The notes: generated by a model from the letters alone, not told the origin. Shown: positions 25,542 through 35,226, counted from the stretch's first letter. The stretch is 64,000 nucleotides of DNA from Palsa-343 sp036269135 (GCA_036269135.1 DATASQ010000022.1:124001-188000), one strand, 5' to 3'. Program-made: numbers and translations.

Positions 25542-25657
25542 ACCGCCTCATTGCTGAATGGCGAAAGAAATCCTCGCTGCGGCGAGGGTTTTCATTTTGC
25601 GGACAGAGAATGCTGCGCAAACTCCGCAGCAGCGCAGGAGCATCCTAAGGCGTGCCT

Positions 25658-28642
25658 ATGCAGACCAGGGAAGAACCGCGGACGGCCGAAGAGATGGGGA
25701 AGTGTCTGGAGCGGCGCTCGCTCCAGGAGCCGCGAGCGCCGCTCTCGACGTATCGGATGCAGCTGCATGCCGGCTTTACCTTTGCCGATGCAGAGGCGGC
25801 GCTCCCGTATCTGAAGAGCCTGGGGATCGGCGACTTCTATGCATCGCCGATCTTTGAAGCGCGGCCCGGCAGTATGCATGGATACGACGTCACGCGGCAC
25901 GACCGTTTGAATCCGGAGTTGGGCGGCGAGGAGGGATTTGCCCGGTTTGCGCTTCGTCTGCGAGAGCTGGAGATGGGGCTGCTGCTCGACATTGTGCCGA
26001 ACCACATGGGGGTGGGGAACGATTCGCTGTGGTGGCAGGATGTGCTGGAAAACGGGCGAGCCTCGCGTTACGCCAACTATTTCGATATCGAGTGGGAGCC
26101 GCTGAATCCCGACATGCGGCACAAGCTGCTGCTGCCCATTCTGGGCTCGCAGTATGGCGACGAGCTGGAAGCGGGGAAGATTCAGGTGGTTGCCGTGGAT
26201 GGGCAACTGCGCGCGCAGTATTACGACCACCTCATGCCGCTGGCGCCACGCTCGATGCCGGTGATCTTTCCGGATGCGGAGCTGGACGGGCTGGGCGTGC
26301 CGCGGTCGTTCCGCGATATTTTGCGGGAAACGGCGCATATTCCTCCGCATGGAACGACGGATGCAAATTTGATCGCGCAACGGCAGCAGCAGCTGGAAGA
26401 GCTGCGGCCACGATTGCGCGCGGCCCTGCTCAGCGGCGAGATGCAGGAGCCGCTGCGCAGGGCGCTGGAGCGGATCAACGGTGTGGCGGGCGACGCGCGG
26501 AGCTTTGACCGGCTGCACGAACTGCTGGAACAGCAGCCGTGGCGGCTGGCATTCTGGCGCGTCTCCAGCGAGGAGATCAACTACCGGCGATTCTTCGACA
26601 TTAACGATCTGGTGGGATTGCGGATGGAGAATCCGGAGGTGTTTGCCGAGACCCACTGCCTGGCACGCCGGCTACTGGCGCGCGGGGAGGTGACCGGGCT
26701 GCGCATCGACCACTGCGACGGGATGCTGAATCCGCGGCAGTATCTGATTCGCCTGCAGCGGCTCTATGTGGCCAGCCAGTGCATGGGCGAGACGCCCCAC
26801 GGGGAGACGGGAGCGACGGGAATCGAAGTCCAGGTCAGGAAGGCGATGCGCGGACCGGGATGGAATCTGGGCCGGGGTCCGCTGTACGTGGTGGTGGAGA
26901 AGATCCTGGAGCCGAGGGAATCGATGCCGCCGGAATGGCCGGTGAGCGGCACGTCGGGATACGACTTTGTGCATCTGGGGAACCAGGTGTTTATCCGGAG
27001 CGAAAACAAGGAGAGGTTCACGGAGTTTTACGAGCGGCTGATCGGCCACGGAGCGGATCCCCGGACGATCATTTACCAGTCAAAGCTGAACGTGATGCGG
27101 AACGCGCTGTCGAGCGAGGTCTATGTCCTGACCAACCTGATGAGCCGGCTGGCTTCATCGAATCGCAGGGCGCGTGATTTTACGGAGGATCTGCTGGAGA
27201 CGGCGATCCGGGAGACGATTGCCTGCTTTCCCGTGTATCGGACCTACATTGACGATCGCGGGCAGTACACGGAACGCGACCGGGTGTTTATCCGGCAGGC
27301 GATTGCTCGCGCGAAGCAGCGGAATCGGGAGACGGACGCGTCGGTCTTCGATTTCCTGCAGAAGATTCTTCTGCTCCACGAAAGGAGCGGCGAGGAAATC
27401 GATCAGCGGGAGCTCTATTTCGCGTTGAAATTTCAGCAGCTGACGGGTCCGGTGATGGCCAAGGGTGTGGAGGACACGACCTTCTACGTCTACAACCGGT
27501 TCATTTCATCCAACGACGTGGGGAGCTCGGTGGAGGCGTTCGGGATTGCGCCGGAGGTCTTGCACGAGGCGAACCGGGGACGGCTGCGGGAGTCACCGGA
27601 TGCGATGCTGGCGACCTCCACCCACGACACCAAACGCAGCGAGGATGTGCGGAACCGGCTGAATGTGCTCTCGGAGATGACGTATCTGTGGCCGTCGTAT
27701 GTGCGCCGCTGGATGAAGCTGAATGCTCGGCATAAGCGGACGCTGGAAGACGGACGCGTGGCGCCGGATGCCAATGAGGAATATCTCCTGTATCAGACGC
27801 TGGTGGGCGCGTGGCCGTGGAAGATGGACGGTGCGGGGGATCGGCAGGCATTCGTCGAGCGGATGCAGCAGTACATGACCAAGGCGCTGAGCGAGGCCAA
27901 GGTGAATCTGAGCTGGACGAATCCCAATCCGGAGTATGTGGATGCGGTGAACAGCTTCGTGCGGGCGATTCTGATGGCGGACGCGCGCGGGCGGCAGCCA
28001 CGTTTTGCGGAGACGATGGAGGAGATTTTGCCGGTGCTGCGGCTCTTTGGCGCGGTGAATTCTCTGGCTCAGGTGGTGCTGAAGATCGCGTCGCCGGGAG
28101 TGCCGGATTTCTATCAGGGGACGGAGATGTGGGACTTGAGCCTGGTGGATCCGGATAATCGACGGCCGGTGGACTACGCGATGCGGAGGGCGGCGCTCAA
28201 AGAGTTGCAGGCGCTGGAGCAGGACCGGGGAGCGGCGGCGGTTTGCCGCGCGGTGCTGGATCGGATTCGCGACGGACGGGTGAAATTGTGGACGGTGCAT
28301 CGCGCGCTGGCGCTGCGCAACCGCCTGCCGGAGGTATTCCGGCGCGGGGAATATATCCCCGTGGAAGCGACGAATGGCCTGGCGGAGCATGTGATCGCGT
28401 TCGCTCGGGGGAGACAGGTGCTGGCTGTGGTTCCGCGGTTTGCCTATACGCTGATGGGCGGCAAGGCACGGCTGCCTCTGGACGATGCGTGGGGGCGTGC
28501 TGAGCTGAGGGTGCCGGAGATGGCGGGCCTGGAACTGGAGAATGTGTTCACAGGCGGGTTCGCGCGGGTGGATGAAAACGGAGGTCTTCCGCTGCGGACG
28601 GTGTTTGGGGAATTTCCGGTGGCGCTGCTGGCGAGGCGGTGA
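25658..28642 (+). CDS. treY: Maltooligosyl trehalose synthase
   Basis: A 994-residue GH13 enzyme that isomerises the reducing-end alpha-1,4 bond of maltooligosaccharides to alpha,alpha-1,1. Family landmarks: LSTYRMQLHAGFTFADAEAA near the N-terminus, LGIGDFYASPIFEARPGSMHGYDV, DIVPNHMGV (conserved region I), GLRIDHCDG (nucleophile Asp, region II), VVEKIL (acid/base Glu, region III) and STHDTKRSEDVRNRL (region IV). ATG 25658 is chosen because AAGG stands seven bases upstream; GTG 25652 is an in-frame alternative. At about 990 residues it is somewhat longer than many TreY proteins. No treZ or treX is adjacent; malQ is convergent downstream. Confidence 0.93.
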   Translation: MQTREEPRTAEEMGKCLERRSLQEPRAPLSTYRMQLHAGFTFADAEAALPYLKSLGIGDFYASPIFEARPGSMHGYDVTRHDRLNPELGGEEGFARFALRLRELEMGLLLDIVPNHMGVGNDSLWWQDVLENGRASRYANYFDIEWEPLNPDMRHKLLLPILGSQYGDELEAGKIQVVAVDGQLRAQYYDHLMPLAPRSMPVIFPDAELDGLGVPRSFRDILRETAHIPPHGTTDANLIAQRQQQLEELRPRLRAALLSGEMQEPLRRALERINGVAGDARSFDRLHELLEQQPWRLAFWRVSSEEINYRRFFDINDLVGLRMENPEVFAETHCLARRLLARGEVTGLRIDHCDGMLNPRQYLIRLQRLYVASQCMGETPHGETGATGIEVQVRKAMRGPGWNLGRGPLYVVVEKILEPRESMPPEWPVSGTSGYDFVHLGNQVFIRSENKERFTEFYERLIGHGADPRTIIYQSKLNVMRNALSSEVYVLTNLMSRLASSNRRARDFTEDLLETAIRETIACFPVYRTYIDDRGQYTERDRVFIRQAIARAKQRNRETDASVFDFLQKILLLHERSGEEIDQRELYFALKFQQLTGPVMAKGVEDTTFYVYNRFISSNDVGSSVEAFGIAPEVLHEANRGRLRESPDAMLATSTHDTKRSEDVRNRLNVLSEMTYLWPSYVRRWMKLNARHKRTLEDGRVAPDANEEYLLYQTLVGAWPWKMDGAGDRQAFVERMQQYMTKALSEAKVNLSWTNPNPEYVDAVNSFVRAILMADARGRQPRFAETMEEILPVLRLFGAVNSLAQVVLKIASPGVPDFYQGTEMWDLSLVDPDNRRPVDYAMRRAALKELQALEQDRGAAAVCRAVLDRIRDGRVKLWTVHRALALRNRLPEVFRRGEYIPVEATNGLAEHVIAFARGRQVLAVVPRFAYTLMGGKARLPLDDAWGRAELRVPEMAGLELENVFTGGFARVDENGGLPLRTVFGEFPVALLARR

Positions 28643-28727
28643 GAAGCCAGAGTATGGATTTTAGAGTTTAGAAACCAAAAAACAGACGATCGAGCGATTT
28701 GCGCTCCGGTGAGGCTGACTCAGCCTG

Positions 28728-30251
28728 TCACTGCGTGTTGCGCTCGTGTTTGTCGCGGTCGGTGACTTCGGTGAGGGCGGCGAGCTTTTCTGCGAGGGCT
28801 GGCGTCAGCGCGTGCTGGGGGAAGCGCCAGCTCCAGTTGCCGGTGGGGCGGGAAGGAACGTTCATACGGGCCTCGCCGCCGAGCTCAAGAATGTCCTGTA
28901 CGGGATAAAGTGCCATGTCGGCGACGGAGTCAGCGACGGCGCGCATGAGAGGCCAGACCGGGCTCTCGCCTCCGGGCTGCGGCTCACACTGAACATAGGC
29001 GCGGACGGCGGCCTTTTCCGCGGCTGAAGCGCCATTCTCCCACCACCCGCGAGTGGTGTCGTTATCGTGCGTGCCGGTATACGCCACCGTGTTGGGCACA
29101 AACTGGTGAGGCAGGTGAATGTGCGCCCCGCGGGCGGAGAACCCAAACTGCACGACTTTCATGCCGGGAAAATGAAACTGCTCACGCAGGGCGTCGACTT
29201 CTTTGGTGATCATGCCCAGGTCTTCGGCGATGAAGGGAAGATCGCCTAACTCGTCGCGGAGGCGCTGAAAGAGCGCAGCACCGGGAGCCTTAATCCACTG
29301 GCCGTTCACCGCGGTTTCTTCCCCGGCGGGGATGGCCCAGTAGGCTTCAAAGCCGCGGAAGTGGTCGAGCCGGATGAGGTCATAGAGGAAGTGGGCGCGG
29401 CGGATCCGGTCGATCCACCAGGCGAAGCCATTGCGCTGCATGAGATCCCAGCGGTAAAGAGGATTGCCCCAGCGCTGCCCGGTTGCGGAAAAGTAGTCGG
29501 GAGGGACGCCGGCGACGCGGATGGGAGCGAGGTCCGGGTCGAGCTCGAAGAGCTCGGGGTGGGTCCACACGTCGGCCGAATCGTAGCTGACGAAAATAGC
29601 GATGTCGCCGAGGAAGCGGATGTCACGCGTGGCGCAGTATTCGCGGAGGGTGCGCCACTGCTCGTCGAAGGCGAACTGGATGGCCCTGGCGATGGCCAGC
29701 TCTTCAGCGTGTTCCTGGCGAAGGCGGTCGAGCGCGGAGGGGTCGCGGCGCTTGATTTTGTCGGGCCACTGGTTCCAGGAGGCGTAATTGAACCTGCGGC
29801 GGAGGACGGTATAGAGAGCCCAGTCGCTGAGCCAGGTGCCGTTTTCGCGGCAATAGGCTTCGAAGCGGGACCAGTCAGCGTCCGTGTGACGATGAACGAA
29901 GTTGCGGGCGGCTTCTTCCACGAGCGGGAGCTTCTGCGCGGTCACTGTCTCGAAATCGACAGGAGCCGAGGCAGAGGGAAGGCCGGCCAGACGATCATGG
30001 CCGATCCAGCCGCGGTCGGCGAGGAGTTCGAGCGAGAGCAGAAGGGGATTGCCGGCAAAGGCGGAGAGCGATGCGTAGGGCGAATTGCCATAGCCGGTGG
30101 GACTGAGGGGAAGCACCTGCCAGATGCGTTGCTTAGCGGCAGCCAGAAAATCCGCGAAGGCGTACGCGGCCGGTCCAAGATCGCCGATGCCGCCCCCCGA
30201 AGGCAGAGAGGCGATGTGCAACAGAAGGCCCGAGAAGCGCTCGAAAGGCAT
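28728..30251 (-). CDS. malQ: 4-alpha-glucanotransferase (amylomaltase)
   Basis: A 507-residue GH77 enzyme, full length for the bacterial plant-like (short) amylomaltase type. Conserved features: LLLHIASLPSGGGIGDLGP at the N-terminus, QVLPLSPTGYGNSPYAS, GDIAIFVSYDSADVW, LIRLDHFRGFEAYW (nucleophile Asp), FIAEDLGMIT (acid/base Glu) and YTGTHDNDTTRGW (transition-state Asp). It transfers maltooligosyl units between alpha-glucans in the cytoplasm and would supply chain lengths suited to TreY. It is convergent with treY (85 bases between stops) and sits downstream of the PpiD-like gene, separated from it by a terminator. Confidence 0.95.
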   Translation of the reverse strand: MPFERFSGLLLHIASLPSGGGIGDLGPAAYAFADFLAAAKQRIWQVLPLSPTGYGNSPYASLSAFAGNPLLLSLELLADRGWIGHDRLAGLPSASAPVDFETVTAQKLPLVEEAARNFVHRHTDADWSRFEAYCRENGTWLSDWALYTVLRRRFNYASWNQWPDKIKRRDPSALDRLRQEHAEELAIARAIQFAFDEQWRTLREYCATRDIRFLGDIAIFVSYDSADVWTHPELFELDPDLAPIRVAGVPPDYFSATGQRWGNPLYRWDLMQRNGFAWWIDRIRRAHFLYDLIRLDHFRGFEAYWAIPAGEETAVNGQWIKAPGAALFQRLRDELGDLPFIAEDLGMITKEVDALREQFHFPGMKVVQFGFSARGAHIHLPHQFVPNTVAYTGTHDNDTTRGWWENGASAAEKAAVRAYVQCEPQPGGESPVWPLMRAVADSVADMALYPVQDILELGGEARMNVPSRPTGNWSWRFPQHALTPALAEKLAALTEVTDRDKHERNTQ

Positions 30252-30282
30252 GGATGAGTCCAGTATGGAACGAAATAAAAGG

Positions 30283-30322
30283 AAAAAACCCGCTCCATCG
30301 GAGAAGATTCGATGAAAGCGGG
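30283..30322 (-). terminator. Rho-independent terminator of the PpiD-like gene
   Basis: On the minus strand CCCGCTTTCATCG and CGATGGAGCGGG form a stem with a short AT-rich loop, followed by six T. It lies 20 bases after the stop codon of the gene at 30343-32322. Confidence 0.85.
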
Positions 30323-30342
30323 CTCTGTTGCCTTGGCGACGA

Positions 30343-32322
30343 TTACATGCCGCTCATCGGGATCTGCTGCTGCATTTTGCGGTTGATCAGGACCCGATCG
30401 GCCTTCTCGTAGGTGGAAACCAGATTGGTGACGAAGACCTCGAAGGCCTGATCGCGGCGCTGGTTGAGGAGGGTATCGCGGGTGGAGTCGAGATTCTTTG
30501 CGATGTCCTCGGGCGATGGTTGCTGCTTGTCGTCGATTTTGGCTACGACGCCGGTGGTGCCGTTATTGATGGCGTTGCTGATTCCGCCGACGGGGAGATC
30601 GAAGAGGCTGGGCGCGGCGCTGCTGAGCAGGCCGATGTCCGGAACCTGCTGATCGCGGCCGACGAGGTCGCTGGTTTTGATGGTGGCGCCGACTTCCTTT
30701 GCCGCCTTCGCCAGGTCGCCCTCGGCGTGAGCGCGGTCGGCCAGCTCATTGGTCTTGCGGGCGAGAAGCGCCGTGACCTGCTGATCGCGGAAGTCGTCGA
30801 GGATATGCGACTTGTATTCGTCGAAGGTGGGCGTGTGGGCGGCCTTGACGTCGGCTACCTGGAACAGGGCGTAGCTGTTGTCACCCGTGGAGACGGGCTC
30901 CGGCGCGCCGTTGGCTTTGGCTCCGAAGGCAGCGGCGATGAGTTTGGAGCTGTCGGCCATATCCGGCAGAGTCGCGCCCTGAGCGACGTAATCGCTGGTG
31001 ACGACCTTCAGATGATGGGCCGCAGCGGCCTGCGCGAGACTCGTCTTCTGCGCATCGCTGGCCAGCTGCTGGGCGAAGGCCTGCTCTGCCTGCGCCTCTT
31101 TCTGCTTCGTGAGAGTGTCCACGATGGAGCTCTTCACTTCATCGAGGGATTTAACGTGGGCGTCCTGCTTATCCTCGGTCTGGATGATGTGGTAGCCGAA
31201 CTGGGTGCGGACCAGGCCGGAAATCTGGCCGGGCTTCTGCCCGAAGGCGACGGCATCGAACTGCGGCACGGTGGCGCCGCGCTTGAGCCAGCCCAGCTCG
31301 CCGCCCTGGTCCTTGCTGCCCGGGTCGTCGGAGTCCTTCTTTGCCAGCTCGGCAAAGTTCTTGCCGTCATCTTTGCGAATCTGGTCGAGGATATCCTGGG
31401 CTTTGGCCTTTGCTTTGGCGTCGGCATCCGGACCGGCATTGGGATCGACAGAGATCAGGATGTGGCGGACCTTCACCTGAGCATCCACTTTGTACTGCTG
31501 CTGGTTCTGGTTGTAATACTGCTGAATCTCGGCCTGAGATATCTGCGGTTTGCCGCCGGGCAGATCCTTGTCGGTGAAAGCGACGTATTCGATCTTCCGG
31601 GTTTCGGGCAGTGCGTTGGTATAGCGGGCGGCGTTCTGCTTGAAATGGGCCTGGAGTTCGGTATCGGTGGGATTGATGGTCTTGCGGAGATCGTCGGCGC
31701 TGAGCACGGCATAGTCGAACTTGATCTTCGTGCCCTGCTTCCGGTAGTTGTCGCGAACCTCGGCGGCGGAGACGGTGACGCCGCCGGTGACCAGGTCGCG
31801 GAGCCGGTCAGACATGATCTGATCCTTGATCTCACCCTCGAATTTGGGGACCGTCATGTTGAGGTTCTGCGTGACGAAGTCGGTGTACTGGGCGTCGCCG
31901 ATGAATTTGCCGTCGGGGAAGAGGTACTGACCCCACATACCGGTATGGAGGAAGCGGCGGACATCGTCGTCCGTAGCCGTGATGCCCATGTGGCGGGCTT
32001 CCTGGAGCAGGATGCGCTGCATGATGATCTGCTGGCCGGCCTGCTGCATGATGATGGGCATGTACATGTCAGGAATCTGACGCCCCCGCATCATGTTGTG
32101 CGCGGCCTGCTGGACATCGCCAACGGAGATTTGCTCCTCGGCGGGCAGGAAGCGGCCGAAGATGCCCCCATGCCGGATGCTGGCGTAGGTGGTGCTGGCG
32201 GTGGCCGTGTCGTTGAAGATGCCAGGAACGAGGAAGATGACCATGAGCACGCAGGTGGCGGCGATGATGATGCCGAACAGCCACTTGGTGAATTTTGTTT
32301 CCTTCTGCAGAAAGCGAATCAT
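30343..32322 (-). CDS. PpiD/SurA-type membrane-anchored peptidyl-prolyl isomerase
   Basis: A 659-residue envelope foldase. An N-terminal cytoplasmic stub (RFLQKETKFTKW) leads to one transmembrane helix (LFGIIIAATCVLMVIFLVPGI), followed by a SurA_N-like helical chaperone region (about 60-230). A PpiC-type parvulin domain runs at about 320-430 (VKVRHILISVDP at its start, DQGGELGWLKRG, FGYHIIQTED at its end). A second chaperone-like C-terminal region follows. The architecture is that of PpiD. It probably helps outer-membrane proteins, such as the TonB receptor class, to fold in the periplasm. A clear terminator follows. Confidence 0.88.
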   Translation of the reverse strand: MIRFLQKETKFTKWLFGIIIAATCVLMVIFLVPGIFNDTATASTTYASIRHGGIFGRFLPAEEQISVGDVQQAAHNMMRGRQIPDMYMPIIMQQAGQQIIMQRILLQEARHMGITATDDDVRRFLHTGMWGQYLFPDGKFIGDAQYTDFVTQNLNMTVPKFEGEIKDQIMSDRLRDLVTGGVTVSAAEVRDNYRKQGTKIKFDYAVLSADDLRKTINPTDTELQAHFKQNAARYTNALPETRKIEYVAFTDKDLPGGKPQISQAEIQQYYNQNQQQYKVDAQVKVRHILISVDPNAGPDADAKAKAKAQDILDQIRKDDGKNFAELAKKDSDDPGSKDQGGELGWLKRGATVPQFDAVAFGQKPGQISGLVRTQFGYHIIQTEDKQDAHVKSLDEVKSSIVDTLTKQKEAQAEQAFAQQLASDAQKTSLAQAAAAHHLKVVTSDYVAQGATLPDMADSSKLIAAAFGAKANGAPEPVSTGDNSYALFQVADVKAAHTPTFDEYKSHILDDFRDQQVTALLARKTNELADRAHAEGDLAKAAKEVGATIKTSDLVGRDQQVPDIGLLSSAAPSLFDLPVGGISNAINNGTTGVVAKIDDKQQPSPEDIAKNLDSTRDTLLNQRRDQAFEVFVTNLVSTYEKADRVLINRKMQQQIPMSGM

Positions 32323-32542
32323 GCGATGGGTAACAGCCTTTTCTGTGGCCTTACTCCGGCAGCCTGGCCCTGGGGCAGCGGGCGCGCGGGAAGGCGATTG
32401 TCCTGAGTGCAGGAGCTAATACCAGTATAAGGGGCGCGAGGGGCCGGGGAAAGGCGAAGAAGAGGGGCAGAGCGGACAGGGGAATCCGAAAGACACGGTC
32501 AGGGCGTAATTAAGATAGATGGATTTGGCCACGCCCCTCCCG

Positions 32543-33349
32543 TTATTCGAAGCTGACGACGCATTCACCAAAAGTGACAAAAGCGGCGCGAGCGGTCTGC
32601 CCGGAATAGGCGAGTGTCTTGCCGGACCAGCTGCCGGTGGTGATCCAGTCGCCGGCACGGAGGCCGGCCGTTCGGGAGGAGCCCTCATTGGCGAGCCACT
32701 CGACGAGCCGGAGAAGATCGGTGCCGGCGCTGTTGGAGGCGGTGCCCTGGAAGCGGGTTTCGTTGTCGATGGCGACGGTCACGGATTCCTGGGCGAGGTC
32801 GATGGACCGCCAGTGGCGGGCGGGGGGACCGAACGCGAATCCCCCATTCATCTGAAGGTCGCCGATGACCGAAAAGCGGTCCACCTGGTCGGGATCGGCG
32901 AAGGCGGACTCGAGGAGTTCGATCGCCGGATGGGCGCTGCCGATGGCGGCGATGATCTCGTCGCGGCTATAAGGACGGTCGCGGACGGGCAGGTCCTGGC
33001 TCAGGTGAAAGGCAATCTCCGCTTCGACCCCGCCGTAGCGGTGAGAGTTGCGGCTGATGCGCTGCCCGGAACGGGCATAGCCGCCCCAGGAGGGCATGGG
33101 AGAAAACAGAGGTGTGGCCTGAGGCGAGGCCGCACCGATTTTCCAGCCGGCGATGGGGGCGCAGGCCATGGCCACGATGTCCTGGAGGGCATAAGCCTCG
33201 ATAAGGCTGGCAGGGCGCAGCTCTTCGGGAAGCGCGGCGATGGGTTGGCGCTCGCGGCGAGCACCCAGCAGCAGTTCCGCGGCGCGGTGCATGCGATCCC
33301 GATCCGCGGGCGTGAGCGTGGAGGGGAGCGGGCGGGACCGAGCGGCCAT
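32543..33349 (-). CDS. 2-keto-4-pentenoate hydratase / FAH-superfamily protein
   Basis: A 268-residue member of the fumarylacetoacetate hydrolase superfamily, hydratase (MhpD-like) branch. Visible: DRMHRAAELLLGARRERQPI, LIEAYALQDIVA, AGWKIGAASPQA, the metal-ligand stretch YGGVEAEIAFHL (E-x-E) and VTVAIDNETRFQGTASN. ATG 33349 is selected because AGGAG lies six bases upstream; the much longer open frame to 34498 runs into msrP and is not coding. Hydratases of this type act in meta-cleavage catabolism of aromatics, but no other meta-pathway gene is near, so the substrate is open. Confidence 0.82.
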   Translation of the reverse strand: MAARSRPLPSTLTPADRDRMHRAAELLLGARRERQPIAALPEELRPASLIEAYALQDIVAMACAPIAGWKIGAASPQATPLFSPMPSWGGYARSGQRISRNSHRYGGVEAEIAFHLSQDLPVRDRPYSRDEIIAAIGSAHPAIELLESAFADPDQVDRFSVIGDLQMNGGFAFGPPARHWRSIDLAQESVTVAIDNETRFQGTASNSAGTDLLRLVEWLANEGSSRTAGLRAGDWITTGSWSGKTLAYSGQTARAAFVTFGECVVSFE

Positions 33350-33454
33350 CGGCATCTCCTTTGTTTCTTTACAGAGTAAGACGCATATTGCGGGATTTGC
33401 GACGGTCGAGGCACTAGAGCGTCGAATGAACGGAAGAGTAAAGTAGGAGAATTC

Positions 33455-34423
33455 ATGCAGATCCAGAGAAAAAGCGATATTCCGGCTTCGGAGATTACCC
33501 CGAAGGAAGCCTGGATGAACCGGCGCGCGTTCATGACCGCGGCGGCTGCGACGGGATTTGCAGCGGTCGCCGGTGAGGGAGCCCGGCGATTCCTGGGGCC
33601 GGCAACGGTGCACGCGGCCGGGAAGCTGAATACCGTGAGCAGCCCGCTTTCGACGCGGGGACTGACGCCGACGCCGCTGGAAGACATCACGCACTACAAC
33701 AACTTCTATGAGTTCGGTGTGGACAAGGACGACCCGGCGAAGAATGCGTGGCGGCTGCACACGCGGCCGTGGTCGATCCAGGTGGAAGGGCTCGTCAGGC
33801 AGAAGAAAACCTTCGACATCGATGCGCTGCTGAAGCTCCGGCCGCTGGAGGACCGCATCTATCGCTTCCGCTGTGTGGAGGCCTGGAGCATGGTGATTCC
33901 GTGGGTGGGGTATTCGCTCTCGGAGTTCATCCAGCAATGCGATCCTCTGCCGTCGGCGAAGTACATTCAGTTTCTGTCGCTGGCGGATTCCAAGCAGGAG
34001 CTGCTGCCGTGGAATGCGGGCATCAGCTGGCCGTATTCGGAAGGACTGCGGATGGATGAGGCCATGCATCCGCTGACGCTGCTGACGTTCGGCCTGTATG
34101 GCGACGTGTTGCCGAATCAGGATGGTGCGCCGGTGCGCGTGGTAGTGCCGTGGAAATACGGTTTCAAGTCGGCCAAGTCGATCGTGAAGGTGAAGTTCGT
34201 GAAAGATCAGCCGCACACGACGTGGAACGATCTGGCGTCGAATGAATATGGCTTCTACTCGAATGTGAACCCAAACCGCGATCATCCGCGATGGAGCCAG
34301 AAGACGGAACGGGTGATTGGCGCGCCGATCTGGAAGCAGCGCCAACCAACGCTGATGTTCAACGGCTATGGCGATCAGGTGGCCGGTCTGTACAAAGGCA
34401 TGAACCTGATGAAGGACTATTAG
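33455..34423 (+). CDS. msrP: Methionine sulfoxide reductase catalytic subunit MsrP (YedY)
   Basis: A 322-residue molybdopterin enzyme that repairs methionine sulfoxide in periplasmic proteins. The twin-arginine signal NRRAFMTAAAATGFAAVAG marks Tat export. The Mo-ligand cysteine lies in YRFRCVEAWSM, with downstream conserved IPWVGYSL, LSLADSKQELLPW and VPWKYGFKSAKSI. It has AGGAG about six bases before ATG 33455. The heme partner msrQ is two genes downstream, with a CADD-like gene in between; all three are on the same strand with short gaps (92 and 37 bases). Confidence 0.95.
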   Translation: MQIQRKSDIPASEITPKEAWMNRRAFMTAAAATGFAAVAGEGARRFLGPATVHAAGKLNTVSSPLSTRGLTPTPLEDITHYNNFYEFGVDKDDPAKNAWRLHTRPWSIQVEGLVRQKKTFDIDALLKLRPLEDRIYRFRCVEAWSMVIPWVGYSLSEFIQQCDPLPSAKYIQFLSLADSKQELLPWNAGISWPYSEGLRMDEAMHPLTLLTFGLYGDVLPNQDGAPVRVVVPWKYGFKSAKSIVKVKFVKDQPHTTWNDLASNEYGFYSNVNPNRDHPRWSQKTERVIGAPIWKQRQPTLMFNGYGDQVAGLYKGMNLMKDY

Positions 34424-34515
34424 GACCGCCGGGAGCCGGTGCTGAGGTACGACCAGGGTACCGTAAGGAGAGTTGTGCAACAGGGCCCCAACCGACAAAT
34501 CCCCGGAGGCAAAAC

Positions 34516-35226
34516 GTGACCCATCAGGAATTTTGGACGCGGGTGCAGGATGAGCTGCGCCGGCATGATTTGCTGAAGCATCCTTTCTACCAGGCCTGGT
34601 CGGCCGGTGATCTGACCCAGGATGAGCTGAGCTTCTACGGACGGCAGTATCTGAACCATGTTGCCGCGTTTCCCGCGTACCTGACGGCGCTGCATGCGCG
34701 GCTGCCTGAGGGAGAGACGCGCAGGGCGGTTCTGCGGAACGCGGCCGACGAGGAAGTTCATGGGACGTCGCACGCGGATCTGTGGCGGGCGTTCGTACGC
34801 GGCATGGAGAACGGTGCAGAAGGGGAGCCGGAGGCGATTTTGCCGGAGATGGCGGCGCTGGTCGAGACCTTCACACAGCTGGCGCGGGAGGGCTCACCGC
34901 TGGCCGCGCTGGGTGCGTTCTATGCCTACGAATCTCAGGTGCCGCGCATTGCCGAGGAGAAGTTGGCGGGACTCAAGAAATTCTACGGAGCCGACGACGC
35001 TGCGTGTGCCTATTTCCAGCTGCACCGGACAGCGGATGTGCATCATGCGGCCGTATGGCGGCGGCTGATGGAGCAGGAGATGGAGGCCACGCCCGGTGGC
35101 GCTGAGCAGGCGCTGGATGGCGTGCGACTCGGAGCGCAGGCGCTGTGGGGGGCTCTGGACGGTATTGAAGCAACGCGCCAGGCAACGCGCAAGCCCGGCA
35201 TTCCAGCCACTTCCTCCTGCGCATGA
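34516..35226 (+). CDS. CADD-like diiron protein, candidate p-aminobenzoate synthase
   Basis: A 236-residue all-helical protein of the TenA/heme-oxygenase-like diiron fold, CADD subfamily. The start is GTG 34516 with GGAGG six bases upstream. Chlamydia trachomatis CADD ligands E81, H88, E142, H174, D178 and H181 have clear equivalents: E79 and H86 (EEVHGTSH), E139 (YAYESQVP), H170, D174 and H177 (HRTADVHH). The tyrosine consumed to make p-aminobenzoate in CADD (Y27) corresponds to Y25 in KHPFYQAW. CADD-type enzymes supply pABA for folate without PabABC, using their own side chain and oxygen. That activity is inferred. Its position between msrP and msrQ is unexplained. Confidence 0.8.
   Translation: MTHQEFWTRVQDELRRHDLLKHPFYQAWSAGDLTQDELSFYGRQYLNHVAAFPAYLTALHARLPEGETRRAVLRNAADEEVHGTSHADLWRAFVRGMENGAEGEPEAILPEMAALVETFTQLAREGSPLAALGAFYAYESQVPRIAEEKLAGLKKFYGADDAACAYFQLHRTADVHHAAVWRRLMEQEMEATPGGAEQALDGVRLGAQALWGALDGIEATRQATRKPGIPATSSCA

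Noticed and set aside
28643..28727. Terminator between treY and malQ
   Set aside because: A weak GAGGCTGA/TCAGCCT inverted repeat is present but there is no loop of suitable size and no T-run on either strand.
30328..32406. 692-codon plus-strand frame across the PpiD-like gene
   Set aside because: Antisense to a gene with clear parvulin motifs and its own terminator; G/V/E/D-rich composition.
33350..34498. Upstream extension of the hydratase frame to 651 codons
   Set aside because: The extension runs antisense through msrP; the AGGAG and ATG at 33349 define the real start.
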